Origin: Dryas octopetala
Lineage: Eukaryota > Streptophyta > Magnoliopsida > Rosales > Rosaceae
DNA: 64,000 nt
Assembly (NCBI GenBank): GCA_963921425.1
Contig: OY992839.1
Coordinates: 4,466,501 to 4,530,500, forward strand
Reading direction: 5' to 3'
The notes under the pieces: model-generated
What the model was told of the DNA's origin: nothing
Seen by the model: only the letters and a program-made list of their open reading frames with translations
Database searches by the model: none
Made by a program: the position numbers and the translations under genes
In this document: positions 28,580 through 41,044 of the stretch, piece by piece
Numbering within the stretch: position 1 is the first letter of the stretch
Layout: the number at the start of each line of letters is the position of its first letter

Positions 28580-29196
28580 CAGGGGCGGATCTACAATGGG
28601 GTCAATGGGGTCAATTGACCCCATGAACCCAGAATTGCTGGGCTTGAGAGAAATTTTTGACCCCATGAACTTACTGGCAGCAGTGGCAGGCAGAGGGGCA
28701 AGAGAAGGGCGCAAGTGTTTGTGAAAATGGCTGACAGAAATGAAGAACAGAATGATGAGGAAGATGAAGCTGTAAACGGTCACGTGAGATGCGTATGCTG
28801 TTTTTTGAATTATAAACTTGCCAAAACGACGTCGTTTTGGCAAGTTAATTAAACCTCTGAGTACCAGCCAGGCAGCCACACACACATCACAGAATGACAA
28901 AAATTGAAACTTGGTCTGAATTCTGAATTTCTGAAACCACTGTCGCCCACTCGCCCCTGCTCCTCTACCCGCGCAGACGCCTGCTGGCCCTGCTCGGCTG
29001 CTCTGCTTGGCTACTTCTCCCTCGCGACGCGACGCCCCTGCTCCTCTACCAGCGCCGACACCTGCTGGCCCTGCTCTGCTTGGCTGCTGTGAACCTGCTA
29101 CTTCTCCCTCGCGACGCGACGCGACACGGCGGCTGCTGCTGCGAACCTGCTACTTAATCTTGCCCCCATAGCAGAATGTTTCTGGATCCGCCACTG
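28580..29196. mobile_element. Non-autonomous hAT-type element inserted in a coding exon
   Basis: The termini CAGGGGCGGATCTACA (left) and, read inward from the right, CAGTGGCGGATCCAGA form a short terminal inverted repeat. The identical 8-mer GCTGCAGT flanks both sides (28572-28579 and 29197-29204), the duplication length of the hAT superfamily. The interior has no transposase. It contains short repeats of a GGGGTCAA/GACCCCAT type, a 32-bp perfect palindrome (28815-28846), and a GC-rich, Leu/Cys/Ser-codon tandem-like stretch around 28940-29130 where CCTGCTC and CTCGCGACGCGACG recur. It interrupts the PHT4;6-like gene. Confidence 0.88.
28815..28846. repeat. 32-bp perfect palindrome centred on GACGTC
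   Basis: The half-site AACTTGCCAAAACGAC is followed directly by its exact reverse complement. The centre, ACGACGTCGT, contains an ACGT core of the kind bound by plant bZIP factors. It lies inside the hAT-type element and could form a cruciform or hairpin. Confidence 0.85.
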
Positions 29197-29303
29197 GCTG
29201 CAGTGTATGCAATTGAGAATCCCACACGTTCTACATAGCAAATGCATGTGCTGATGAAAGTTAGCGTGACAATCAAGTAACGCTTTGGAATTTTTGTCCT
29301 CAT

Positions 29304-31838
29304 ACTTCACTGTTATTCTGAGCAAGTAGCACAATTGTCGAACATCTAAGAAGTACTGCTTCAGAAGAACATGGCTATGGGGTTTGTAGCTGGGCAGATC
29401 TGAAAAAATTATTCAAGGTTATTTCAGGTGGCCATTCATGTCAACATGCATATATGACATGACAACAAGAAATTATAAATGTGAAATCAAACCCCATGTT
29501 TTAATTACTGAAAAAGAAGCTGACAAAGTGACAATTTGTGTGGAGCCAAAACTATATCATGCACATAAATTGATTAAATTTGAGTACTCTGACATGGCCA
29601 TTGGTTTGCTCAAATAACCCATCATTCAGTAGACAGTCTCAATCTGCAGGGAATCAGGGATTGAGAGTTTGAGACTGAAGGTTAGCACTAGCATTTCATT
29701 CCATTGTCCAGGAGCTGATGGCGCTTACCTTTAATATATGCCATAAGCCCAACAACTCTTCTTTTCTTTTCTATAATTCTATGTGTGATTGGTACACAAT
29801 TAAATATATTGAGGGACCCTTTTGGTCAGCTTCAAGGTGTTTTGGGTACCTCTCACTCATCAAAAACAAAAACATGTTATGAAAATGCCCCTTTTTTTGC
29901 TTAGTAATTATGAAAATCAATGTGAAAGGCCTCCTCTTTAATATCCATGTTAGTGTCTTTGAATGGAAACATGACAATCTAAATTCTAAATAAGAAAATA
30001 ATTAAGGTGTCTCATCTATAGTGGCATATATTTATTATTTTTTAACAAGAAAATTACAAGTTGAGATCCTCATGCCTAATTAACATAAACTCAAGGATAG
30101 CTAATTAGCTATAGAGTTCTAAATTGAGTGGGAGAATTTGTCACATAATCGTGATGACGACTTGACACAAGTAACTAATAATACAATGACAGGTTGTCAT
30201 TAATCATAATTGATGAGACTTTTAACATTTATGTCATTTTAGTTATGCAAAATTATAAATCGAATATATAAAAGATCATAAATTGAGCCCACACATGCAC
30301 AATTTATCTTAAAATTACATTGCCTTCTAGAAAAAGAAAAAAAGAAAATATAATTTAAGTGAATGAAACATTTACTTATAGTTTTGTATTTTAGTGAATG
30401 AAACATTTACTTATAGAGGTATAGGTTCGTCGTGACAAAAATGTAACTCTCTCTTCATAAAAAACGTCACTGTTAAAAATGAAATAAAATTAGGTGATGT
30501 GTGTGTGACTGTGTGTCGATGGTATAGAATTTACACTTTTCTTTGCAAACCTCAAATTTCAGTTGTTAGAGCATTGAAAACATGAAATGGGATCAGCGCT
30601 GTCGACGACCGTCAACTACCTCTTCCCACGTTTGGTGAAAACCGTCAGTCCTCATCTGGCCGTCAATTCTCAACTGTTGTATAATCCAACGGCTCTAAGA
30701 GACCCCAGCCGCAATTGTTGAACCTAAACACTCGAACTACAACACCCTCTTTTCCCATTATCCGGTAAACAACCCAAATATCCAATTTCCAACCGCCACG
30801 TGTCAGAAATCTGAGTGCTAATCGACGAGTCCACCGGATGACTGCTAAACACCGGTCGAAAAAAGCCACGTGCCAGTTCCCCCTGCTTTCTTCATTGATC
30901 AAACTCTTGTCTGCACCTTTTATTCAACGAATCAACATCAATCCTACACATATCAAACTCAAAAAAATCATTTATGAAAAAAGAACAAAACCATTTTCGG
31001 TTTGAAAGCTTTGGAGACTTGTGGGCATGTTCCTCTCCTTTTCCAATTTCTCTTTCAGGGATCTTTGAAGATTTTCTTTTAGCTTACCAGAACAGTACGG
31101 CAAGTATTTTCTTCATCTTCATCATCATCCACCAATAATTTTCTTTTATTTGTATCTTCTGCATATGTCAAGCTTGATTCTTTGTGGTTGAACAGTTGTC
31201 TTCTTTGGTGTGTGAGTCTTGTTGGGGTTTTGAGTAGTAAATTTGGATTTTGTTGCTTAACTTATTTGCTTAGTTTGTGATGGTTTCTATATTTGGATTT
31301 GGTTTATGTATTCTGAATCTGTGAATTATGATTTTTTATTCTAAATAAAGCCATGTTTTTTATATTTACCAAAAATGAAATAAAATCATGGTTTTTGTTT
31401 TTACTCTTTTTTTTTCTTTTTTTTTCTATCTGAAATTTGATATGGGTTGTGGCAGATTTTGGTTAGTTGTCAAAGTTCTTTGAATATGCTTTTAAGGGTG
31501 TTTATCTTTTCAGTGCAATTAAGGGTGTGTACTTGTAGCTTGTGGTGCCACAGAGCTGTTTGATCTTTCATTTAGGAAAGTGAGTGAAGAATTTTCTGGT
31601 AACTTTCCACTCAGGTACCCAACAAAGCATCTGAAGAAACAACATAAAAGGAGGATCGATATTAAAACTGTTGTGTGGTACAAGTTGGGGTCTGTACCTG
31701 ATATCAGAAAGTGTTTGTTTGTTAATACAGTACAAAGCTCTTGAAGTTTGAACGGCCTCTTTGTACAAAGGAGTGCTCGATAGGGAATACTTGAGAACCA
31801 GTTTCTGATCAAGGAGTGGATTATGTTTTGGGTAGAAA
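29304..31838. other. Shared upstream region of the anion-transporter pseudogene and the PP2C gene
   Basis: The two genes diverge from here. The right part (about 30.9-31.8 kb) is probably the transcribed leader of the PP2C gene, with a likely 5' UTR intron after 31100 (GGCAAGTATT region) reaching toward 31.8 kb; the exact sites cannot be fixed without transcripts. The left and middle parts are AT-rich with no recognised coding sequence or transposon. A GC-richer block at 30590-30860 has repeated CGACGA/ACCGTCA-like words and may be core promoter. Confidence 0.4.
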
Positions 31839-33917
31839 ATGGCTGCAGGGACAGACAACCCACCTCCACTTTCGATGTTAGATGGCAGCTACAGAAAGGA
31901 GAATGTAACTGTGACAAGAGATGAGAAATCAAATACTTTTGAGAATATAAAGCAGCTGAACATTGGAAAACCTCCTCGGCACCTCTCAGCTATTAGGTAT
32001 TGTGTGAGCTCTGCCCAGTTGGCTCCTGCAACTGAAGTGGTGAGATTGTCTTTACTCTGAATTCATCACCCGTAACAATTGCAGTTTTTTCAATCATTCC
32101 TTCATATTAAATTTTTATGCCATTTGATATTTCCGTTTGACTCCTTGCTTTAGGAATTGGATATTGGGATTGTTAGCTCAAAGTCCCCATCAGATAGTAA
32201 CTCAGCATTTGTACCTGCTTTTCGCTCTGGAAGCTGTTCAGAGATTGGACCAAAACCATATATGGAGGATGAGCATATCTGTATAGACAATATTCTTGAA
32301 CATCTAGGTGCAACTGCGAACTTTCCTTCTCCTGGAGCTTTCTATGGGGTCTGTAATTTAATTTCCAACCATATATATTATATATATATATAATTGTGAC
32401 TATAAAGATTAATGCTACTTATATTGGTGATTCTTCTTGGTGCACAACTACGATAACATGCCATGATGTGTCAACATTTTTGTTCTATTGCAGGTTTTTG
32501 ATGGGCATGGTGGTACTGATGCAGCTTCTTTTATCAGAGAGAACATTTTAAGGTTTATAGTTGAGGATTCACATTTCCCTCTTTGTGCCAAGAAGGCTAT
32601 TAAGAATGCTTTCATAAACGCTGATAATGCATTTGCTGCTACTGGTACTCTTGATAGTTCCTCCGGTACCACTGCAATTACTGCTCTTATCTTTGGAAGG
32701 TGAGAGTTTTTGTCATTCTTTTGTGTATTTTCTCATCTATTATTGGTAAAGTGAAATTAAATTGTGTTGGTCTTGCTTAAACTAAATACTTACCATGTCC
32801 TTGAAGTACTCTGTTAACAGTTGTATGTTAGTCTTTGCATCCGTCTTATGCTCTATATGACTCCCTTGTTGCATACCAGACTTTGTTTTTGTTCTTTGGA
32901 AACGATTTTTGAACAACTGGTAACAGAGAGATTTTAAAGTTTATGGAGTTATTTGCTGTAGTATGGTTAATGTGACAATTTGGGTTCGATAGGGTTCATT
33001 CTATATTATAAGTTATTGTAATGTACCAAGTCCACGGGTAAACTTTCATCTTTGCCTATCAACCACTCTTCTTGTCTGTTTCAATGTCATCCATGGTGCT
33101 TTTCTCCAGGAATGCTTTCATGACTTTACATTTCCTTGCATCAATAGGCAGGGGGTCACTTTGTAAACCCTTCCATTGTGCACTGGATATTGCTATAACA
33201 TAACTTTATGGTCTTGACCAGGTAAACTTGATAAATTTTTCTATTAGAAGAATGTACTGAAGGCTGCCTGTAGAATATCAACCATAAAATTCTCTCTATG
33301 CTAGTTGTGTCTTTAAAAATGGCATCATCTTGATTTTATATATAATTGCTCTTTTTAGGACAATGCTAATTGCCAATGCTGGGGATTGTCGAGCTGTGTT
33401 GGGAAGAAGAGGCAGGGCAGTTGAACTTTCCAAAGACCATAAACCCAATTGTGCCTCGGAAAGAGTAAGAATTGAGAGGCTGGGAGGTGTGGTGTATGAT
33501 GGATACCTTAATGGTCAATTATCGGTGGCACGAGCTCTTGGAGACTGGCACATGAAAGGCTCCAAAGGTTCCTCATGCCCTTTAAGTGCAGAGCCGGAGC
33601 TTGAGGAGACAATTCTGAGTGAGGAAGATGAGTTCTTGATCCTAGGCTGTGATGGGCTGTGGGATGTAATGAGCAGCCAGTGTGCAGTCACAATTGCAAG
33701 AAAAGAACTAATGCATCACAATGATCCCGAGAGATGCTCAAGAGAGCTGGTTAGGGAGGCACTCAAGCGCAATACCTGTGACAACCTGACGGTGGTTGTG
33801 GTGTGCTTCTCTGCTGACCCCCCGCCTCAGCTTGAGATCCCAAAGTTCAAATTCAAGAGGAGTATATCAGCAGAAGGTCTGAATCTTCTGCAGGAGGTAC
33901 TAGATAGTAATGTATGA
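31839..33917 (+). CDS. Protein phosphatase 2C, DBP1-like
   Basis: A Mg/Mn-dependent Ser/Thr phosphatase. Four exons join in phase: 31839-32039, 32154-32348, 32494-32699 and 33359-33917. The product is 386 aa, against 392 aa recalled for Arabidopsis At2g25620 (DBP1). Metal-binding and catalytic motifs are present: [10 protein letters not shown] (100-108), FDGHGG (134-139), NAGDCRAV (207-214), [11 protein letters not shown] (259-267), GCDGLWDV (297-303) and DNLTVVVV (342-349). The N-terminal 90 residues are a poorly conserved extension, and the C terminus keeps the subgroup phrase [11 protein letters not shown]. The intron 2 donor is GG|GTCTGTAA, weak but required by phase. All catalytic residues look intact. 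DBP1 itself binds DNA and regulates defence genes; whether this protein does is inference. Confidence 0.93.
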
Positions 33918-34646
33918 CCAGATTTGATGCTCAATCACGTTTGTGAATGATATTGAACGATCAGTCCTTTTTCTCTTGCATTTATTTATTCATAATGCAT
34001 CAACGGCCAACCATTGCTTTTTTTGATCTGCCTTGGGATCTATTTAATTTGTTGGCTTTTGAGTAAAATTTGTTGTACATAATAATCATAATGATAGCAA
34101 TAAATCAGTTTCGATTAAATGAAATGAACTGTCGTGTAGGAAGAATCTGAATTTATTTGTTCCTACACTGAATTTCTCCTGCACTTGGGCCTAAACAAAG
34201 GGTGCACACTTATGAAGGGGTGTAACCATATGTTATTTTATTAAAGTCAGATGGCATGAGCCATCAAAGAAGCATTCACAATTGCCCAAAAACCAACCAA
34301 TGCGCAAAACATGGTTATGTGTCGACAATACCAACAGCAATGACATTCACGGTTCTTTTCAGGTAAAGCACGTTCCAACAATGCATACAGAAAAATGATG
34401 CAATTAATTTTGGCTCTGATCACACATCATTTAAGTGAAATTTCAAGGTATAAAGGTACCAGTAAAAATACACGTACAGGGGTAAATTGTCAACAAAATG
34501 GCAGGTCAAGATCTGTTGTAGCTTTCTTTTCCCCCTTTTTGGTACTCAAAATTGGTTACAGTTTACAAATGAGAAAATATAGACGTAAGAACCCTATAAT
34601 TGTTGCTCAAAAACTTATAATTCACGATCATATTCATGCCCCTTGC

Positions 34647-34690
<44 letters not shown>

Positions 34691-34696
34691 CTTTAT
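33918..34696. other. Convergent 3' flanks of PP2C and NOC4
   Basis: Both neighbouring genes end here. It contains the (GA)n microsatellite at 34649-34686 and no recognised coding sequence. Confidence 0.5.
34649..34686 (+). repeat. (AG)19 microsatellite
   Basis: Nineteen perfect AG units, about 10 bp downstream (minus-strand sense) of the NOC4 stop codon, so it would be transcribed as (CU)n in its 3' UTR. Likely length-polymorphic. Confidence 0.95.
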
Positions 34697-37600
34697 TTAT
34701 GACCACTCAATTCGTTGTCGTTTTACCAAACTATGATCATCATTGTCGTTGTTTCCTTTACTGTCATCACACTTGAACGTCCAACCAACAAACTCCAAAC
34801 CGGACTCCGGGAACAAAGAAGTGGGAGTTGCTTGGTAGTACGCTAGTGGAGCCTGCTTTACCCTTCGTCTCATCTGCAATATAGAGTCAAAGCAGTTACC
34901 AGATCACACATACTATATAGTGCAAACTGTAAATACTACCAGCAAGTACCATTTTCCATTACTTCTGTTTCTGTCCCTTAAAAGATAAATTCCAAGACTG
35001 GACTAAATTATAATACATTACTCCATGAGCTATAAGACAAGATAATACTACCTGCTCTCCAAATATTGTCGCATATGAACCTGAGCTGAAATCTCCAACA
35101 GATATTTCCGTGGTTTTGGCTCTAACCGTCAAATCATTCTCAAGTGACAAAACGAACCTAACAGCAAAGGAAAAAAAGATATCAGGAAAAATCAAAAGGT
35201 ACAAGGGATGATATAATAATCACATATGATCAGGACTGAAGCATGAACCTTGAAACAGGAGGGCAGTAGTGGTGACGGAGGGTATCAATTTCCCAGAGTG
35301 AACTTCCTGTTCAAAAAGCTCTCATCAATATGTAAAAGTTACTTCATAAGTAAAGCAATTGAGTGTGTGTTATTTGTCTGCTGCCAAATAAAATCTTAAC
35401 AAGTATACCACATTCATGGCTTGCATGAAATGCAGGGATTTTGCATGCAGTAATCAAATTTTGGGGGAAAAAACTTACTCATGGCATTTGATTTCATAAG
35501 ATCACTTTGTTCATTATCAAAAGGATCAATGCCTCGTTTTCTGATTGACTTATCAGCTGCACCAGTTCCAGTATCATCTAGATCATCAGCATTCCTTTTT
35601 TGTGCTTCTGGATCATCTTCAGCAGTTTCATCACCACCTCCCTGCACAACATTAATATCATCTATTGTCAAGAGATACAGAAAAAGGAGTCAAGAGTTTG
35701 ATAGCGTACTTATCATACAATCCAGCTGACCTCAAATGCATTCAGATCAAAAGGATAGTGGATACATTGACAGAAACAATTATAGATTGTTTGGATACCT
35801 GATTCACCAAAAAATTGATTGAAGGATGTCTCCGTAGAAGATTATGAATCAGCGCAATAATAACCAATGCTCCAGAAGGAGGAATTGAAATTGACAGCCT
35901 ACTCAATTTCTTAGAAAAAGCAGCAGCCACATATGCAGGAAGGAGTGGTGATTTTAAGCAAGCATCAAGGAGCTGCAAAATTAAATAGCACAATTAGAAA
36001 ATAGCCAATTAGTCCAATGTAATCATTTAAACCAATTATTCTCTTTCAATTTTAATTTCCATCTTCGTTTGGGTTGTGTATCCTCTTCTTCTATGTGCTT
36101 GACAACTAGGCAGACCAAACAAGCAACCTCAAGTCCGTGAGGCATTATTTCAAGAAAGCTTCCTGTAGTTTATGCTCTGGAACTTATTTATGTGGACAGA
36201 CAAAGGGATTGAGGCCAACCCAAATTTGAAGTGCAAAATTTAACAACTGAGGGAAAGCTCATTAAACTTGAATGACTTCGTCAAATCCCCTTAAGGTTTT
36301 TTGACCAGAAAACAAGTTTTCTGATAAGAATAGTGATGCACATGATGTGGAAAATATTTGATGAATATATCTAGGCTACCAAATAACCAGTCTAGTTGAC
36401 ACAAAACCCAATAGATTTCAACAAAACATCCATCTCTAAGCACATATTATCATATCTTAAGATCACTTGCCATTGTAAAACAACAAAAACACAAGCATGC
36501 GCCCCCCCCACACACAGGCACACTCACTCACACTCATACATACATGTATATGCCTTGCGCTATACAACTTTAACTTCAGAAAACTGTTACTATAGTAGTA
36601 TTCAGCGTTACCTGAAAAAACTTTGACCGATGTTTTGCCATAAAAATCGAAGGAACCAGCAATGCATAAAGTTTCTCATAAAAGTTGGGGTATTCTAAAC
36701 CATATTTTGTCATGAGGATGAAGAGGCTGCTAAGAGCCATGACACTGATAACACCACCAATGTCGTATGATTTAGTTAAGAAGTCACTGCATGTTGTCAA
36801 CCAATGAATTAGACTCAAAGTCACGAAGAAAATATTTGAAAAATAAAATAAAACCTAGTTAGTATGTAACTTTACCATAACAAGACAGGATTAGATAGAT
36901 AAGGAATGACTGCCTGATGGAGAGAGGCAAGAACCTGAGCAGCAAAAGTCAGCAAGGTCAACGAATTATAAAGCATAAAAATATAAAACTATCTATGATC
37001 AATGTAAGGTGAAAGGACAGCAGAAACAAGCACATGAACACAATTCGTAAATTGCAATTTTGAGGGATTCTACCTTTGTTGGCCTTTACAGGCTAACCGG
37101 ACAAGAGCCACAAATCAAAGCATGAGAAGTACAGTACCATAGAGTAGGCACTGCCTCTACATATATAGTGGGCAGTTCCCAGATAAAGGAAACAAGGATG
37201 ATTCTAATTGAAATTATGGTAGTAGGAGAGAAATTCGGATGAGGAAATGTGCGTTGAGCTACAGAGTACAGAGATTTAAAGAGCTAAAAATAAGATACAA
37301 AGATAGAAACTGGATGTCACACCTCAAGTAGAATTAGGAGTATATCATTTCTGTTCTAGGGCCGTTTGAAATCTCATTAATGAAGCACTAAATGCTACTA
37401 GCTTTTTTAAATAAAAAGTACACACAAACACACAATCTACGAGGTTGCTTGAAAATGACATATTTGACGGTTAAATGACCAAGCCACTAAATAAGCAACC
37501 AAGCATTGCAGAAGTTTTATTTAACAGAAGAACCCTGTGAGCCCTAAAACTGAACTAGAAGTTCTTTATGGAACTTCAAGCAATCATTTGGATTATATAT

Positions 37601-40340
37601 TTCAACAGAAATTACATACGTGTGTGTTCTGGCTTAGATAAAAGACACAAGCCAAAAAAGAAAGAATTATGCACATGAATTTAGTAAGTAATGCATTGGC
37701 TTGAGCCTAGAGTAAGGGTAAAGCAATGTACATAGTTCAAGCAAATTAAATTATGAAGACAAACAAAGAACAATCAATTTATGTTGAGGGGAACAACACA
37801 GGTGTGGTAGGTTTGAATCTTACCTCCTTGTAAACATCAAGTGGAAGTGGTAACCTTAGAAATGACATCCATGCTTTAGTAAATTTTAATTTCATCTTTT
37901 TGGCAATATTGGCTGCAGACAACGCCTGAAGACATTGTGAACCCAAAGGAATATGAAATTTTAATCTCATAATACAGTACAGAGGACTGTCTAGTGAATG
38001 AATACAGGAAACAATTTTGATAGTTGAATTGACACATCTTCCTCAGAAGATAATTGATAGCTTGCCTTATCATTATGCTTCTCGGTCTTGGGCTTTTTAT
38101 CTGCTGCTTTCAGATTGCCAGAGTGATCTTCATATTCACCTTTAGACAAAAATCTTAATCAATAAAGAAAGAAGAAAACTTAAAAGTCCAATTCATCACA
38201 AAAGTAGAAGATTAAATACAATAGGAAAACAGGGCAGAAAGTAATTAAGGTTACCAACATTTTAATATTCTCAACTCAAGATGTGTGGCATGAGGATACC
38301 TCAAAACTCTTAATGTATGGGGGAAAATACGAAAAGCAATCATAGAGGAAAACTGCACACATTCGCATACATTAATGTGCGCATGTGTAGGCAAAATTAT
38401 TAAAAAAGGACTGCCAGAGTATATTACAAGAACCTATTTGAAACAAAAATGTATATTCTAAGCTGTCAGGAAGGAACTTCAAGAGAATTTTTTTCTCTTA
38501 TACCATGATTAAAATCATAAGAGCGAACAACAATCAGTAGAAAAGAAAAGCATTTCTGTCCAATATTTAAGGAATTAGTTTTTCCACGTACTAGGCACTC
38601 ATTCCATCAATTATAATACATTCAAATAAAAAAAGAGGAGCATTTTCCAGCATCTTTACATTTCATAAAATTAAATCAAAAGGTTGGACAATTATCATGT
38701 CGGAGGCCATTTTTTTCATTTTGCTAGGTGCCTAACTGATCGATCATAAAATTAATAATGATATCTACCACCAAACCAAGAAAAAAAATATATAATAAAA
38801 GAGCAGGGAACAGTCACCACTCCACATTTCATAATCAGTTTTCTCAACCGAGCCTTCCAGAGAGGGGATGTGTGACATGGTATAATGAATCTTGTGAATT
38901 AATTGCTCCATGCTGCATGAAAAGTAAACGATTTTAAGCAAACAAAAGCTAACAAGTTTCAGCATCAACATGATAAGGATCTAGCACATTCGCAAAAATG
39001 GCAAAAATTCATACTCCAGCATAAAATAAAAGAATAATACAGATGAGAATAGACTTTGAGTGAAAGAAGAATGCAGTATTATATAGAGGCATACAAGGAT
39101 ACGAGTAAAAGAGTAAATCCAAGAAATCTTGATGCAAAACCAAACCATCCAAATATAGTGTAAAAAAATCTGCGTATTCAGAATGTAACAATAAAGATCT
39201 AAGATAATCTTGTTCAAGAACTTCACCACTTAACATGAGTACAAAAAGCAATAATCTTATTCTACATTGAGGTCATCTAAATCTGTAAACACGAAAAAGA
39301 CAATGAGAGAAGAAGAAAATAGAAATTTCCAAAGAAAATGACAACAATGTGGATTATACTAACCTCTCGCTAGGTTGACCCCCATCGTTTGCATCCAAAT
39401 TTTTAGCAAGTTTTTCCAAGCTAATGTAGGTAAAATAGCTGCCAGAAACATATGTAACAGTTACAATTCTTTTTAAGTGACCCCCATAACACAATTTTCC
39501 TCACTTAAGCATCCAATAAATAACAGAAGTCTCTCCGAAACACAACATAATTACTAAAGCATCGATGACTATGTGACTTACCGGATATCAATATACTTGA
39601 AATACTTCGTCGCAAGCAAGTCTAACAAGAAATTAACCGGAATTGTAGAGTGAACCTATCGATAAGCACAGAAAATCAACTCACTCTTCAAGTAAGAATA
39701 GTAAACAAAACCAAAAAAAAAAAAAAAACTCCAATTAATTTCTTAGAGAAATGGTATAATAACTTACAATACTACGAAGACACCTGTGGTATAAAGCAGA
39801 GTGAAACCTTCCTCCATTTCCCAACTTCACAAACTCCATTATCGTGTCCAACACCACCTCCTAATCACATCATCAGCAAATGGAATTTAAATAATATAAT
39901 TAAAATAATTATAAACTATTCGCAATTATAATTATAAAAAATTAAAAGAGAAGTTGAAGAGATAGAAAAGCGACCTTGAGAGTGTCATCGGATTGCGGCG
40001 AGAGCAAGACTTGGAAGAGCGACTCGAGGAGGTCGTCGAACTTGGAGCGGAGCCAAGTCCGGTAGATGAGGTCGGGGTCGTCCTGGGAGCCACTGAGAGC
40101 AGAAGACTTGGAGGAAGAGGGAGGGAGGTCAGGCAAGACGGGGGTGAAGAAGGCCTGGAGAGAGAGGAGGGATTCGAGGACATGCTGAGGAGGCGAGGTT
40201 GGGGAGACGACGGAGAGGAGCTTCGGGAGGTTGTTGATGTGAGCTCTGGAGGAGAGGAGCTCGTGCCCTAGGGTTTTGAGGTGCGAGAGCTTGCTGGCTT
40301 TGTGCTTCTGTTTCTGCTTCTTGGAGAGAATGGAGGCCAT
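34697..40340 (-). CDS. NOC4: Nucleolar complex protein 4 homologue (NOC4)
   Basis: A nucleolar factor needed with NOP14 for 40S ribosomal subunit assembly; the Arabidopsis homologue (At2g17250, EMB2762) is embryo-essential. Fourteen exons join in phase: 39975-40340, 39768-39860, 39582-39655, 39364-39438, 38818-38912, 38066-38139, 37824-37925, 36876-36934, 36612-36786, 35799-35972, 35479-35641, 35249-35306, 35052-35157 and 34697-34873. The product is 596 aa (577 recalled in Arabidopsis). The N terminus is Lys-rich (SKKQKQKHKASK). The CBF/MAK21 domain occupies the second half, with LKFTKAWMSFLRLPLP, SVMALSSLFILMTKYGLEYP, LLDACLKS and LVIIALIHNLLRRHPSI. An acidic linker (DETAEDDPEAQKRNADDLDD) follows, then SSLWEIDTLRHHYCPPVS. 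The intron after exon 6 uses a GC donor (AAG|GCAAGC). The gene is apparently intact. Confidence 0.95.
37926..38065 (-). other. GC-AG intron of NOC4
   Basis: The 5' splice site reads GATAAG|GCAAGC and the 3' site TCTTCAG|GCG. No GT donor nearby preserves the frame, and the flanking peptides (KTEKHNDK and ALSAANIAKKMK) match the continuous Arabidopsis sequence as I recall it. AG|GCAAG is the standard context for the roughly 1% of plant introns with a GC donor. Confidence 0.8.
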
Positions 40341-41044
40341 GCTGGTTGTTGTTGCTGCTGCGTTGGTGAGGCACGGCGGGAACTGAACTGAGGCCTGAGG
40401 GAGAGTGTAACAACTAACAAGGGTTTTGTTTCAGATTTTAGGTGCAATGGCTTCAATTCAGTAAAACGACATGTCGTCTTTTTTTGGCCAAAAACGACAT
40501 GTCGTCTTAGCAGTTGAGTTTCTATCAAAACTAGCAAAAGAATTTTTATTATGGCAAATTTGTTGTGTTTTTAGACATTTAATTTACAAACTACATGAAT
40601 TGTAACATCTCCTTGAATTGTAATTTCCAATTTGATTGATTTTTTGCAATAATATCTTTAATCTAACAAATTAATTGATTTTAGAACACTTTTTTTAATC
40701 TAATTTAGGGACAAAATTATATGGATAAAACACTTTTTTTTTTTTTAACAAATTTGATTTAGGCTTGGGCTTGGACAAAATTATATGGATAAAACACTTT
40801 TTCTTTTTTAAAAAATATTGGGCTTGGGCTTGGCTCTTGTCCTGACTCCTCCTGATGACCTTTAGCAATATAAGAAGTCGAATTATTTTTAATTTTATTT
40901 TTTGGCAAGTAGATTTCTACTAGACTACTAGTTTGTTTAGAAAGTTTAGAACCCTAGCCCATGGTGGAAAGAGAGAGTCTATATTAAAAGTGTGTGATCG
41001 ATTCCCTACTATACTTAAATCAAAGTTGTTGTTCTGATTTTGCA
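40341..41044. other. Divergent upstream region between NOC4 and the helicase relic
   Basis: It holds the NOC4 promoter and leader. Two copies of AAAACGACATGTCGTCTT lie at 40463-40480 and 40491-40508, each with an internal perfect palindrome ACGACATGTCGT. Further right, a direct repeat of about 29 bp (beginning ACAAAATTATATGG) occurs near 40710 and 40773, with a GGGCTTGGGCTTGG motif. No coding sequence. Confidence 0.55.

Larger units (their letters stand above)
27343..29303 (-). pseudogene. PHT4;6: PHT4;6/ANTR5-type anion (phosphate) transporter, disrupted
   Basis: Relatives are MFS phosphate transporters, PHT4;6 acting at the Golgi. The reading frame begins at ATG 29303 (MRTKIPKRYLIVTLTFIS) and ends with the family-typical STGERIF at 27343. 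Two lesions break it. A 617-bp hAT-type element (28580-29196) sits within codons for YTAADAAG, flanked by duplicated GCTGCAGT. A 7-bp tandem duplication (27871-27884) shifts the frame after WLPTYFQ and brings a stop within a few codons. Removing the element, one target copy and 7 bases would leave 442 codons, close to the 432 aa I recall for Arabidopsis. The coding sequence has no introns. The remaining body is well conserved (STFYYGYACSQVPGG, SLTTSGMYLGAA), so inactivation looks recent, unless a functional allele exists. Confidence 0.9.
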
